From Fibrella aquatilis (GTDB lineage: Bacteria > Bacteroidota > Bacteroidia > Cytophagales > Spirosomataceae), in NCBI RefSeq assembly GCF_017353255.1, contig NZ_JAFMYU010000038.1, positions 1-48,321 on the forward strand: 48,321 nucleotides of DNA, given 5' to 3'. The notes below the pieces were generated by a model. The model saw only the letters and a list, made by a program, of their open reading frames with translations, did no database searches and was not told where the DNA came from. How positions within the stretch are numbered: position 1 is the first letter of the stretch; the number at the start of each line of letters is the position of its first letter. Both the position numbers and the translations under genes were made by a program. Shown in pieces: positions 18,120 through 26,947 of this stretch.

Positions 18120-18196
18120 TATTGTGCATCAACTAGTCTGCGCCGCTCCATGCTGTATTAATCAAAAAAACAGGCCATTCACTCTTACTTCACGCT

Positions 18197-19204
18197 ATGA
18201 TTCTTGCCTTCACGATCTGTTCCGTTAATTACCTGGCGCAGGCCCGCACCCTGGGCGATTCGTTGCGGCAAACCAACCCCCACTGGCAATTTGCGATTGG
18301 GCTGGTCGACGATCTGGCCACGGCAAACCTGCCCGCCGAACTACTGCCCGAATACCCCATGATCGAGGTGGCCAAACTGGGTATTCCCGATTTTGCGGGC
18401 ATGTGCAACCGATACGATATTACCGAACTGAACACCGCCGTGAAGCCTTTTTTCATCGAATATTTCTTTGATGGGAACCACGCACCCGACCAGCCGGTAC
18501 TCGATTCGGTAATCTATTTTGACCCAGATATCATTGTCTTTCAGCCACTTACCCGGTTAGCTGACTCACTGAATCACCACAGTCTGGTATTAACGCCCCA
18601 CACCGTTGAGCCTACGCCCGACTGGGAAACGCCCAACGAACAACACCACCTGAACACGGGTATTTTCAACCTTGGCTTCATTGGCCTGCGCAACGACGAC
18701 ACCGCCCGGCGCTTTGTGCGCTGGTGGCAGCAACGCCTCACCTATGAATGCCGGATCGATCTCTGCGAAGGCCTGTTCGTGGATCAGCAGTGGGTCAACT
18801 TTGCGCCGATTTATTACCCTAATGTGCTGGTTGAAAAACACCGGGGCTATAACGTGGCCTACTGGAATGTTCATGAGCGCACCCTATTGGAAGAGAATGG
18901 TACCTGGCTGGTGAGCGGCCATCGGACGGAGACCGTCGAAACGCTCCAGTTTTTCCATTACAGCGGCTATGGCGTGCAGCAACCCAACGCCATCTCGAAA
19001 TACCAAACCCGCTACACCTTCGCGCAGCGGTCCGACCTGCTACCCCTGTTCAGGCTCTACCACGACCGGCTCATTCAGAATGGAAATGATGCCTATCGGG
19101 TCTATCCCTGCGTCTACATCAAGCCCACGCCGGTCCTCTACTACACCAGCCTCCGCCGACTGCTCGACGCACCCGTGCGACAACTGAGCCAATGGATTGG
19201 CTGA
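18197..19204 (+). CDS. GT-A type glycosyltransferase with intact DXD motif
   Basis: This 335-residue protein has a GT-A-like N-terminus (ILAFTICSVNYLAQARTLGDSL) and the metal-binding motif D109-P-D111 in VIYFDPDIIVF, followed by LNTGIFNLGFIGLR and VDQQWVN, an arrangement like nucleotide-sugar transferases of the GT8 kind. It should transfer a sugar from a nucleotide donor in the cytoplasm; the specificity is unknown. Base composition returns to GC-rich after the signalling cassette. A paralogue that has lost the DXD motif starts at 21148. Palindrome 5 follows 26 nt after the stop. Confidence 0.78.
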   Translation: MILAFTICSVNYLAQARTLGDSLRQTNPHWQFAIGLVDDLATANLPAELLPEYPMIEVAKLGIPDFAGMCNRYDITELNTAVKPFFIEYFFDGNHAPDQPVLDSVIYFDPDIIVFQPLTRLADSLNHHSLVLTPHTVEPTPDWETPNEQHHLNTGIFNLGFIGLRNDDTARRFVRWWQQRLTYECRIDLCEGLFVDQQWVNFAPIYYPNVLVEKHRGYNVAYWNVHERTLLEENGTWLVSGHRTETVETLQFFHYSGYGVQQPNAISKYQTRYTFAQRSDLLPLFRLYHDRLIQNGNDAYRVYPCVYIKPTPVLYYTSLRRLLDAPVRQLSQWIG

Positions 19205-19230
19205 AGGGGCATGGTAGTTGTACCTTTGGG

Positions 19231-19320
19231 CGAAAAGCGAAAGAGTGAATGGCGAAAGAGCGAATGCAGCTGTTGCCTGATTACACGCTTTCACTCTTTC
19301 ACCCTTTCACTCTGTCACTC
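19231..19320. repeat. palindrome 5, degenerate
   Basis: Words of the GAAAGAGTGAA type on the left (19231-19262) face TTTCACTCTTTCACC words on the right (19288-19320), giving an imperfect inverted repeat, roughly three-quarters paired by eye. It uses the same 8-nt word as palindrome 3. The right arm ends exactly at 19320, and the likely TTG start of the next gene is at 19321. It looks like an older or more diverged member of the family. Confidence 0.75.
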
Positions 19321-20133
19321 TTGCGCGTTTGTATAGTTATTCCGGTGTATAAGGCCACGGTTACTCCCTACGAGCAAGTAGCCCTGACACAATGCTTACG
19401 TGTGCTGGGACAATACCCCATCTGCTTTGTGAAACCCGAATCGCTCGATCTGGCACCGCTGCTTAATGGCCTGCCCCGCACGGTTCAAACCCAATCATTT
19501 GCCGACAGTTTTTTCCATAGTGTGCGCGACTACAACCGGCTTATGCTGTTTCCGGGCTTCTACAGCGCTTTTTCAGCCTACGATTACATCCTGATTCATC
19601 AACTAGATGCCTTCGTGTTCCGCGATGAACTAGGCGACTGGTGTCGACGGGGGTACGACTACGTAGGGGCGCCCTGGCTCCGCGACCGTGATTTTAGCAG
19701 CACCTGGGACGAACGGTGGTTCAACGCCAAAAAGCGGATTGCTCACCTCTTGGGCCTGCGCAAAGCCGATGGCATCACCCCCCGCGAGATCATCACCCTC
19801 AACGGTGTAGGCAACGGTGGGCTGTCGCTCCGGCACGTGGCGCATTCGCTGAAAGCGCTGAAACAGCACAGCAACAGGCTGGCGAGCTACGAAGGTGCCC
19901 CCATGCATCAGTTCAACGAAGATGTGTTCTGGGGTATTGAAACCACCCGTTTCTGGCCCCGGCTGCGTGTTCCCAACTTCCGAACGGCGCTGCGTTTTGC
20001 GGTTGAGTTTTACCCCGAACGGGCCATTTCGGTTTATAACAACGGTCAATTACCCTTTGGTTGCCACGCCTGGGATATCCACGGTACCGACTTTTGGCGA
20101 CCTATTTTTGCAACATATGGCTACGACATCTAA
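19321..20133 (+). CDS. DUF5672-like putative glycosyltransferase
   Basis: This protein of about 270 residues matches the DUF5672 pattern: RVCIVIPVYKA at the N-terminus, FQSY-like LMLFPGFYSAFSAYDYILIHQLDAFVF in the middle (the DAFVF aspartate replaces a DXD), GYDYVGAPW, NGVGNGGLSLRH and EDVFWG. Family members sit in polysaccharide loci and are thought to be glycosyltransferases. An in-frame ATG at 19249 lies inside palindrome 5 and would add 24 residues of repeat-encoded sequence. I prefer the TTG at 19321, which directly precedes the conserved RVCIVIPVYK. The 3' end overlaps the next gene by 17 bp. Confidence 0.8.
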   Translation: MRVCIVIPVYKATVTPYEQVALTQCLRVLGQYPICFVKPESLDLAPLLNGLPRTVQTQSFADSFFHSVRDYNRLMLFPGFYSAFSAYDYILIHQLDAFVFRDELGDWCRRGYDYVGAPWLRDRDFSSTWDERWFNAKKRIAHLLGLRKADGITPREIITLNGVGNGGLSLRHVAHSLKALKQHSNRLASYEGAPMHQFNEDVFWGIETTRFWPRLRVPNFRTALRFAVEFYPERAISVYNNGQLPFGCHAWDIHGTDFWRPIFATYGYDI

Positions 20134-21148
20134 TCCCCGCCCCCGCCTGTCGGTAGCGCTATGTACCCATAACGGGGCAGCGCACCTACGCGAGCAATGG
20201 GATAGCCTACTAACCCAGGAGTGGCTTCCAAATGAGGTAGTAGTCAGCGACGATGCCTCTACCGACACTACCATGTTACTAATTCAGGAGTGGACCAAAA
20301 CTGCTCCGTTTCGGGTAGTGATCCATCAGAATCCACAGCCGGTTGGTTCCAATCAGAATTTCGGCCGGGCACTGGCTGCCTGCACGGGCGACATCCTGTT
20401 TATCTGCGATCAGGACGACATGTGGTTTCCGGCCAAAACCCGCGTAATGACGGAGTACTTTATGGAAAACCCCGCCGTGAATGTGGTCTTTGCCGACGCT
20501 GAACTCGCCGATGAACAACTGCAACCTATTGGCGGCACGTTTTGGGAGAAAGTCAGGTTCACAGCCCCGGAGCGGAAAGACTGGCAAACCGGACAAGCCA
20601 TGCACGTGATGCTCAATGGCAACCGGGTTATGGGCAGCGCTACAGCACTACGCGCCACGTTCCGGCGGCAAGCCCTGCCCATTCCTGACCCTATTCCGGG
20701 CGGTTATCTGTATGACGGCTGGCTGGCATTGGTGGCCGCTGCCACGCAAAGTATCCGCTTCATCGATCAGCCCCTGCAACGCTACCGGACCCACGAGGCG
20801 CAGCAGGTGGGAGTACGGTCGCCAGCGGCGCCACCTGCGGTTGCCCTGCGTGACCGGTTTGGTCGTGAGCGAACCCTCAAACTAGCTCCCTTTCAGCAGC
20901 ATCAGGCCGATCTGCAAACCCTGCTCGATGAGTTTTCGACACGGGTGGGTAGTGGTGCGGCCGGGCTGTCGGCGTTGCGGCACCGGCTGGCTCATTTTCA
21001 GATGCGGGCTACCCTGCCCCCCAACCGCCTTCTGCGCCTGTGGCCCGTGGTTGAAGCCGTTTTTTCGGGTAAGTACCAACGGTACGCCGATCTGGAAGCC
21101 AATTTTGTTGCCCCATACGTGGCCGCCCTCGGCGACCTGCTCGAATAA
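20117..21148 (+). CDS. glycosyltransferase family 2, rhamnosyltransferase-like
   Basis: This 343-residue GT-A enzyme carries SVALCTHNGAAHLREQWDSL at the N-terminus, VVSDDASTDTT for nucleotide binding and ILFICDQDDMWFPAK with the metal-binding DQDD, all typical of GT2 rhamnosyltransferase-like proteins. Donor and acceptor cannot be determined. The frame is open upstream to 19895, but that part is antisense-free read-through of the previous gene. The ATG at 20117 gives the family N-terminus and overlaps the preceding gene by 17 bp. The stop shares one base with the next start, so translation is probably coupled through this stretch. Confidence 0.85.
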   Translation: MATTSNPRPRLSVALCTHNGAAHLREQWDSLLTQEWLPNEVVVSDDASTDTTMLLIQEWTKTAPFRVVIHQNPQPVGSNQNFGRALAACTGDILFICDQDDMWFPAKTRVMTEYFMENPAVNVVFADAELADEQLQPIGGTFWEKVRFTAPERKDWQTGQAMHVMLNGNRVMGSATALRATFRRQALPIPDPIPGGYLYDGWLALVAAATQSIRFIDQPLQRYRTHEAQQVGVRSPAAPPAVALRDRFGRERTLKLAPFQQHQADLQTLLDEFSTRVGSGAAGLSALRHRLAHFQMRATLPPNRLLRLWPVVEAVFSGKYQRYADLEANFVAPYVAALGDLLE

Positions 21149-22137
21149 TGATTCTAACCGTTTGTACGCGGGCGCAGTTAGCCGGTGCCTTAGCCCTGGG
21201 CGCTTCCATCCGTCAGCAGGAGCCAAACCACCACTTCATCATTGGCCTGGCCGACGAGCCAACCGCAATCCCCGACATAGCACCCTACACGCTACTGACG
21301 CTGGCAGATACCGTACTGACTGCCAGCGAGTTAGCTACACTGTCGGCTCGATATACACCAACTGAATTTACGGCCGCGGTGAAACCACGCTTCATTCAGG
21401 CGGCCTTTGCGCAATACCCAGCTGACGACATGCTGCTATATTTCAGCTCATACAGCTTTGTCTATCAACCCCTTACGCCCGTTTTCAGCCAGCTGGCAAA
21501 CCAAAAGATAGTGCTGAACCCACATTGGCTGATACCACCTGCCGATGACCTGGAACCAGACGAAAAGCACCTGCAAAACGTGGGGTTATACAGCAGTAGC
21601 TGCATGGGCTTCCGGCGCGATCCCGAAACCATGCGGATGCTAACCTGGTGGGAAAGCCGCTGCCTGGCGCATGCTGCCGTTGATTTCTGCGTGGGCAGTT
21701 GCCTCGATCAACTCTGGCTCATGCACGTGCCTACGCTGTTTGCAGGGGTTAGTATCCTGAAGAATCCTGGCCTGCAAGTGGCCCTCTGGAACTTGCCTGA
21801 GCGCCACTTACAGGACATAACGGGCAACTGGCAGGTGCAGGCAGTGGGTACCGAAACGCCCTTACTAACGGCTGATTTTCAGGGGCTCCTGGTAAAACGA
21901 GAGGGGTTATTCCAGCACCAGAACCGGCTAAAGCTGTCTAACCGACCAGACATACGGCAACTGGTGGCCCACTATAAGGTGGCACTGGCACCCTACCACC
22001 AAACAGCCCCACCACCTGCCTACGGGGCGCAGCCAGAACCTACCATACGAATCGGCTGGCGGCGGGCCGCTCTCCACCGACTAGGGCAGCTTAGGCAGTG
22101 GATCGCCACGGTACCAGTGAAGCCAGTACATCGTTAA
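21148..22137 (+). CDS. degenerate GT-A paralogue lacking the DXD motif
   Basis: This 329-residue protein aligns along its length with the gene at 18197: ILTVCTRAQLAGALALGASIR, TEFTAAVKPRFIQAAF, the Y-F-x-x-x-x-x-V-Y/F-QPLTP block, WW and LDQLW. Where the other protein has D109-P-D111 this one has S100-S101-Y102 (LYFSSYSFVYQPL), so the metal ligand pair is gone, and NLGFIGLR has become SSSCMGFRR. It is therefore probably not a metal-dependent transferase; it may be a regulatory partner, have altered activity or be inactive. Its TAA (22135-22137) overlaps palindrome 6. Confidence 0.72.
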   Translation: MILTVCTRAQLAGALALGASIRQQEPNHHFIIGLADEPTAIPDIAPYTLLTLADTVLTASELATLSARYTPTEFTAAVKPRFIQAAFAQYPADDMLLYFSSYSFVYQPLTPVFSQLANQKIVLNPHWLIPPADDLEPDEKHLQNVGLYSSSCMGFRRDPETMRMLTWWESRCLAHAAVDFCVGSCLDQLWLMHVPTLFAGVSILKNPGLQVALWNLPERHLQDITGNWQVQAVGTETPLLTADFQGLLVKREGLFQHQNRLKLSNRPDIRQLVAHYKVALAPYHQTAPPPAYGAQPEPTIRIGWRRAALHRLGQLRQWIATVPVKPVHR

Positions 22138-22258
22138 AGGGATTTTGGATTGCGGATTTTGGATTTTGGATTGTTGCTGACGCACGAACAGCTCCCCGCA
22201 CTAAAGGCGGTCCCGCGTCCGGGCTACGCCTGCGTCAGCAACAATCCAAAATCCCTTT
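22136..22258. repeat. long palindrome 6 with asymmetric arm
   Basis: The outer stem 22136-22151 / 22243-22258 is 16 bp perfect (word GGGATTTTGGATT) and the inner stem 22173-22183 / 22232-22242 is 11 bp perfect (GTTGCTGACGC). The left arm has 21 extra unpaired nt (22152-22172) made of the same GGATTTT words. The loop of about 48 nt is GC-rich. The left arm begins inside the stop codon of the upstream gene. Unlike the others it leaves 84 nt before the next ATG. Confidence 0.9.
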
Positions 22259-22342
22259 CGGTCTGTTTCTTGAAATAAACGAGCGTTTTTGGCTATTTTG
22301 CGCACGTTTTCTACGAAAAATACAAACAGCTGTCAGCAACGT

Positions 22343-23446
22343 ATGAAGGTATTGTATGATCATCAGTCGTTCACGGGAATGGCCTACGGGGGAGTAACCC
22401 GCTATTTCTATGAGCTGATGCGGGCATTTGCTGACCGGCCCGACGTTGATTTTGAGTTGTCGCTGCAATTCTCGAATAATGAATACCTCGACCGGGCATC
22501 GTTCAGTAAGCACCGTCGCTACGGGTTGGCCCACTGGCGGAACATCAGCCGACTGGCGTCAGCGGTAAACCGGATATATAGCCTTCAGCGGGTGCGGGCA
22601 GGTGATTTTTCGGTCTTCCACCCTACCTACTACCACAACTATTTTCTGCGAAATCTGGGCAGCAAACCCCTGGTTATCACCTTCCACGACGCCACCAGCG
22701 AACGATATGGGAAGATTTACCCGGAGGTAGGCGAGCACCTGTCGGAGGCTAAGAAGATCCAGATGCAACGTGCCGACAAGATCATTGCCGTCTCTGAGTT
22801 CTCGAAGCAGGAAATCCTGCGTTTTTTTCCCGTTGCGCCCGAAAAGATTGAGGTTATCCACCTCGGAACGGCCTTTGGCAGCCAGCGAAGCCCGATTCCC
22901 TCGGTGCCAGGCGCACATAAATACCTGCTCTACGTGGGCAAACGGGGCTTGTATAAAAACTTCGCCCTGTTTTTCACCGCCGTTCAGCCCATTCTCAACC
23001 GCCACCCCGACCTGCACCTGTATTGCGCAGGGGGTGGCGCCTTCACACCCGACGAGCTAGCGCAGTTTCAGGCGGCGGGGTTGGGGCAGCGCGTACATTT
23101 CCGGGCCATCACCGACTCGGCTCTGTTTGCCCTCTACCAACACGCCGAGGCCTTTGTGTTTCCGTCGCTCAACGAGGGCTTTGGCATCCCGGTGCTGGAG
23201 GCCTTCAGCGCGGGTTGCCCTGTGGTGCTGAGCAACCGAAGTTCACTACCCGAAGTAGGAGCCGATGCAGCCGTCTATTTCGACCCGGAACAGGTCGATT
23301 CGATGACCCAGGCCATTGACAAAGTCCTGACCGATTCGGCCCTGCGGAAGCAACTTCGGCAACGCGGCACGGAACGCCTTACCCACTTTTCGTGCGAAAA
23401 AACAGCCGCCAAAACGCTGGCCGTTTATCAGCAACTGGCGGGTTGA
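22343..23446 (+). CDS. glycosyltransferase family 4
   Basis: This 367-residue GT-B enzyme opens MKVLYDHQSFTGMAYGGVTR, has the linker region LLYVGKRGLYKNFALFFTA near 195 and the E-x7-E donor motif FPSLNEGFGIPVLEAFSAG near 277. It closely fits the WbpX/RfaB type of mannosyl- or glucosyltransferase, although the sugar cannot be assigned. The frame is open to 22289, but the ATG at 22343 gives the expected family N-terminus. The 84 nt between palindrome 6 and this start (including TTTTTGGCTATTTTGCGC) could hold a promoter or leader. Confidence 0.86.
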   Translation: MKVLYDHQSFTGMAYGGVTRYFYELMRAFADRPDVDFELSLQFSNNEYLDRASFSKHRRYGLAHWRNISRLASAVNRIYSLQRVRAGDFSVFHPTYYHNYFLRNLGSKPLVITFHDATSERYGKIYPEVGEHLSEAKKIQMQRADKIIAVSEFSKQEILRFFPVAPEKIEVIHLGTAFGSQRSPIPSVPGAHKYLLYVGKRGLYKNFALFFTAVQPILNRHPDLHLYCAGGGAFTPDELAQFQAAGLGQRVHFRAITDSALFALYQHAEAFVFPSLNEGFGIPVLEAFSAGCPVVLSNRSSLPEVGADAAVYFDPEQVDSMTQAIDKVLTDSALRKQLRQRGTERLTHFSCEKTAAKTLAVYQQLAG

Positions 23447-23486
23447 TCCGTTTTTAGTCTACCTGTGCTTACGCTCATTACCCTGA

Positions 23487-24368
23487 ATGATCACCACCGC
23501 TTCACTGCAATCATTTGTTAATCAACCTTTTACACCGACAAATTCGCCGGTAGGAGGCACTGACTGGCCAAAACTGACCGTGGTGACGCCCTCCTACAAT
23601 CAGGCGGCTTTTCTGGAACGGACCATCCTGAGCGTGTTAAATCAGCACTACCCCAACCTGGAGTACATCATCATCGATGGGGGGTCTACCGACGGCTCGC
23701 TTGACATCATCAAGCAGTATGAAGCCTACCTCAGCTACTGGGTGAGCGAACCAGACCGGGGTCAGACCGACGCCATCAACAAGGGCTTTCGCCGCGCCAC
23801 CGGCGACTATGTGGCCTACCAGAACTCCGACGATGTGTTTGCGCCCAACGCGCTGCATACCGTGGCACAGGCCTGGCGCAGCAACCCCCGTGCCGACGTT
23901 TTTTTCGGCAACATGTACATTATCAACGAGCAGGATCAGGTGCTGGAAGAGATGCGGGTACCCTCCTTCAGCGCAGGTTGTCAGGTGTACGAAGGCATGC
24001 AGGTATTTAACCAGGCCTTATTTATCCGCCGCACGTTATTGGCCGAAACGGGCTGGCTCGATGAGTCGCTGCGGTTTGTGATGGACTATGAGGTGGTTAC
24101 GCGGCTGGGCATTTTACCCAACGTTCGGTTTGAGCGCATTGCCAATTTTTGGGGTGGTTTCCGGGTACAACCCGACGCTAAATCGTCGCAGATTGCGGCC
24201 ACCGTGGGGCGCACCGAGCATCAGCAGGTAAGCAACCGGTACCAACCCCGGCTTGGCAGCCCGCTAGGTGGAGCTTTTTGGCAACGGTATAGCCGTATTC
24301 GTAAATTCGTCTGGTTTCTGGCTCGTGGTCAGTTCCGGTATATCTATCACCGTTTATCGCTTCGGTAA
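23487..24368 (+). CDS. glycosyltransferase family 2
   Basis: This 293-residue GT-A enzyme has the standard signature: LTVVTPSYNQAAFLERTILS, IIIDGGSTDGSLDII and the metal motif NSDD in VAYQNSDDVFAPNAL. SEPDRGQTDAINKGF and the later RRTLLAETGWLDES segment are typical of cytoplasmic GT2 enzymes from capsule and O-antigen loci. The ATG at 23487 lies 40 bp after the preceding gene, and only 3 bp separate its stop from the next start. Donor sugar unknown. Confidence 0.87.
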   Translation: MITTASLQSFVNQPFTPTNSPVGGTDWPKLTVVTPSYNQAAFLERTILSVLNQHYPNLEYIIIDGGSTDGSLDIIKQYEAYLSYWVSEPDRGQTDAINKGFRRATGDYVAYQNSDDVFAPNALHTVAQAWRSNPRADVFFGNMYIINEQDQVLEEMRVPSFSAGCQVYEGMQVFNQALFIRRTLLAETGWLDESLRFVMDYEVVTRLGILPNVRFERIANFWGGFRVQPDAKSSQIAATVGRTEHQQVSNRYQPRLGSPLGGAFWQRYSRIRKFVWFLARGQFRYIYHRLSLR

Positions 24369-24371
24369 CTG

Positions 24372-25739
24372 ATGAAAGCTTTTTTTCACAACGTAGCCCT
24401 CATGCGTTTTTGCCTGGGCATCTTCATCGTCATTGACGGCTATCCGCTTTCTTTTTTCATGAAAGAAACGCTGCAACTGGCCCCCATGAGTACCAATTTC
24501 ACGGCGGGTTTTCTGCTGCTGGGTATCTTTCTGATGACGCCCTCTACCATTATTAAAAAGTTTTACATGCCCAATATCCCCATTATGGGGGCACTCATGG
24601 GCTTTCTGGGGTTTTGCCTGCTCTACGCCTTCCTGTACAATACGGTGGCGCTGGGCGATGTCAATAAAGACATGATCTACTACACCTTTGTGGTCCTGTT
24701 TGTCTTTATGCTGGTGAGTATTCCTGACGAAACGGCAAAGCAAGTGGTGTTTGTGGGGGTCATGTTCACACTGGTATCAAACATAGGCCTGGTGCTGTCG
24801 CTCCTCACCGACCCCGAATGGACCCTGGGGCAACGGGCATCCATACAGTATGGCCCGCCGGGTGCCCGGTCGGGTAACCCGCACGTGTTTGCCCACAATG
24901 CGCAAATTGGCCTGGTGCTAAGCCTGGTTTGGGCACGACGGCCCAAGGTCAACTTTCTGATTAAATTCTTTGCCATCTCGATGGTGATTTTCAACATCAT
25001 TATCCTGATGCTCACCTTCAGTAAATCAGCCATTTTGTCGACCACGCTGACCGGGCTTACCTACCTGTTTGTCAACATTCGGAAAATTTCGGCACAGCGT
25101 ATTATGAAGGCCGTCACCAGCCCGATTTCGCTCATTATTATTGCGCTGCCTTTTTTGGCCTTCTTTGGGCTAATCATCGTCAAACCCGAAATATGGGACA
25201 TCATCACCATCTACGGCGACTTGATTGGCGGACGTTTTAGCGAAAACATTCTGGCGCTGCTGGGTAAAGATACCGCTGAAGGTGCCGAGGCGCAGCTAGA
25301 CGGTTCGTCGGCCAACCGGGTGCTGAGTTTCACGTATATGTCGTATGCCGTAATGGGTAACTTTTTACAGTTACTCCCCGGCTATGGCTACAAGTTTTTC
25401 TACCTCGACGTACCCATCCTGGAGGCGCTACTGTGCCAGGGCGTAGCCGGCTTTACGGTGCTCATGTATGCCTTCTATCACATCACCCGCGAGTCGCTCC
25501 GGGTGGTTTATCGCGGGGGGCGCAACGACATGGAAACGTTTGTCGCCTACTTATTTCTCTTTCACGTGGTGGGGTATTTCACAGGAGGTCGACCCTACGA
25601 CATGGCCTTTCTGCACCCGCTATGCCTCTTTGCCCGGTTCCTGGGTATCAACTACGACCCGGCGCTGTCGCACGGATACGTAGATCAGCCGCCCACTCAC
25701 GAACCGGCCCTCGACGAATCTGTTCTACAGCCCACTTAA
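24372..25739 (+). CDS. O-antigen ligase/polymerase-like membrane protein (Wzy/WaaL type)
   Basis: This 455-residue protein has about ten hydrophobic segments and a large loop at about 150-175 (TDPEWTLGQRASIQYGPPGARSGNP), followed by LTFSKSAILSTTLTG near 217, a layout typical of the Wzy/WaaL O-antigen polymerase-ligase superfamily. It probably polymerises repeat units or ligates the finished glycan. Its presence beside an ABC exporter without a Wzx flippase is notable, because ABC-dependent glycans are usually polymerised by cytoplasmic transferases; a ligase role would fit better. It starts 3 bp after the GT2 gene. Confidence 0.72.
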   Translation: MKAFFHNVALMRFCLGIFIVIDGYPLSFFMKETLQLAPMSTNFTAGFLLLGIFLMTPSTIIKKFYMPNIPIMGALMGFLGFCLLYAFLYNTVALGDVNKDMIYYTFVVLFVFMLVSIPDETAKQVVFVGVMFTLVSNIGLVLSLLTDPEWTLGQRASIQYGPPGARSGNPHVFAHNAQIGLVLSLVWARRPKVNFLIKFFAISMVIFNIIILMLTFSKSAILSTTLTGLTYLFVNIRKISAQRIMKAVTSPISLIIIALPFLAFFGLIIVKPEIWDIITIYGDLIGGRFSENILALLGKDTAEGAEAQLDGSSANRVLSFTYMSYAVMGNFLQLLPGYGYKFFYLDVPILEALLCQGVAGFTVLMYAFYHITRESLRVVYRGGRNDMETFVAYLFLFHVVGYFTGGRPYDMAFLHPLCLFARFLGINYDPALSHGYVDQPPTHEPALDESVLQPT

Positions 25740-25747
25740 CCCGGACA

Positions 25748-26947
25748 ATGCGACTACTGATTGTCCACAACACCCTCTGGGCACACTACAAATCACTGCT
25801 GTTTAGCCAGTTAGCCAACCAGCTAACCCCGCCCGATACTATGCTGGTGCTTCAGATTGCCCTCACCGAAGGCAACCGGCAGGGCCTTGGTGTACCCGAC
25901 CCGGCCACGGTAGGCTATCCGTTTGAACTACTCCACCCCGGCACCCTCGACAGCCTGCCCACCCCGCAGCGCATCGTGCGCGTGGTGCGCGCCGGTTGGG
26001 CGTACCGGCCCGACGTGGTGCTGCTCACGGGCTATTACGACCCCGCTCAACTGCTGCTGGGGCTGCTGCTGAAGCTACGCGGCTGCCGGGTGGTGCTGCA
26101 AAGCGAATCTACGGCGCTCGATAATCCCCGCACGGGCTGGCGCGAAAGCCTGAAAAAGGCCTTTGTGCGCCTCTGCGACGGTTTTTTCTGCTTTGGCACC
26201 CGCGCCGCCGACTACCTGATTCAACTCGGTGCCAACCCTGCCCGCATCAGGGTGCGTAACAATGCCGTGGTGGATAATGACCTGCTGAAGCGCACCTTCG
26301 ACCAGGCGTGGCCCGACCGGCAGGCCCGGCAGGCGGCGCTGGGTTTGCCTCCCAACAACCTGATCTACGTGGGGCGGCTGGCCGAAGAAAAAAACCTTCG
26401 TCAACTGCTCAACTGCTTTGCCCAGGCCCAACGTGCGGCCAACGCCACCGATTGGGGCCTGATTTTGTTGGGCGAAGGCCCCCAGAAAGCCGCCCTGCAA
26501 GCCGACGTAACCCGCCTTGGTCTGACCGCCTCGGTGCATTTTTTGCCCGGCTGCCCCTGGACCGAGGTACCCACCTACCTGGCCCTGGCCGATGCCCTGG
26601 TGCTGCCCAGTTTGTCCGAACCCTGGGGGCTGGTGGTCAACGAAGCCATGGCCTGCGGGCTGCCCGTGCTGGTGTCGGATCGCTGCGGTTGCGCCGTTGA
26701 TCTGATAACCGAAGGCCAGAACGGTTATACCTTTCCGCCCGCCGAACCCGCCGAACTGACCCACCAATTGATCCAACTGATGACCCTCCCGGTCAACTCA
26801 CTACAGCAGATGGGCGAAGCCTCTCAGCGGCGCATTGCCCACTGGGCACCGGGACCAGTAGGCCAGGCTATGTACCTGGAAATGAAGCGGCTGGCCGACC
26901 CGACAGCGGCCACCGCCCTGCCACAACCCCACCAGAGAGACCTATGA
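25748..26947 (+). CDS. glycosyltransferase family 4
   Basis: This 399-residue GT-B enzyme starts MRLLIVHNTLWAHYKSLLF and carries LIYVGRLAEEKNLRQLLNCF near 202 and the donor motif LPSLSEPWGLVVNEAMACG near 282. The frame is open to 25433 within the preceding gene, but the ATG at 25748 is 8 bp after that stop and gives the proper N-terminus. The stop overlaps the next start by 4 bp. It should add a sugar in the cytoplasm; specificity unknown. Confidence 0.86.
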   Translation: MRLLIVHNTLWAHYKSLLFSQLANQLTPPDTMLVLQIALTEGNRQGLGVPDPATVGYPFELLHPGTLDSLPTPQRIVRVVRAGWAYRPDVVLLTGYYDPAQLLLGLLLKLRGCRVVLQSESTALDNPRTGWRESLKKAFVRLCDGFFCFGTRAADYLIQLGANPARIRVRNNAVVDNDLLKRTFDQAWPDRQARQAALGLPPNNLIYVGRLAEEKNLRQLLNCFAQAQRAANATDWGLILLGEGPQKAALQADVTRLGLTASVHFLPGCPWTEVPTYLALADALVLPSLSEPWGLVVNEAMACGLPVLVSDRCGCAVDLITEGQNGYTFPPAEPAELTHQLIQLMTLPVNSLQQMGEASQRRIAHWAPGPVGQAMYLEMKRLADPTAATALPQPHQRDL

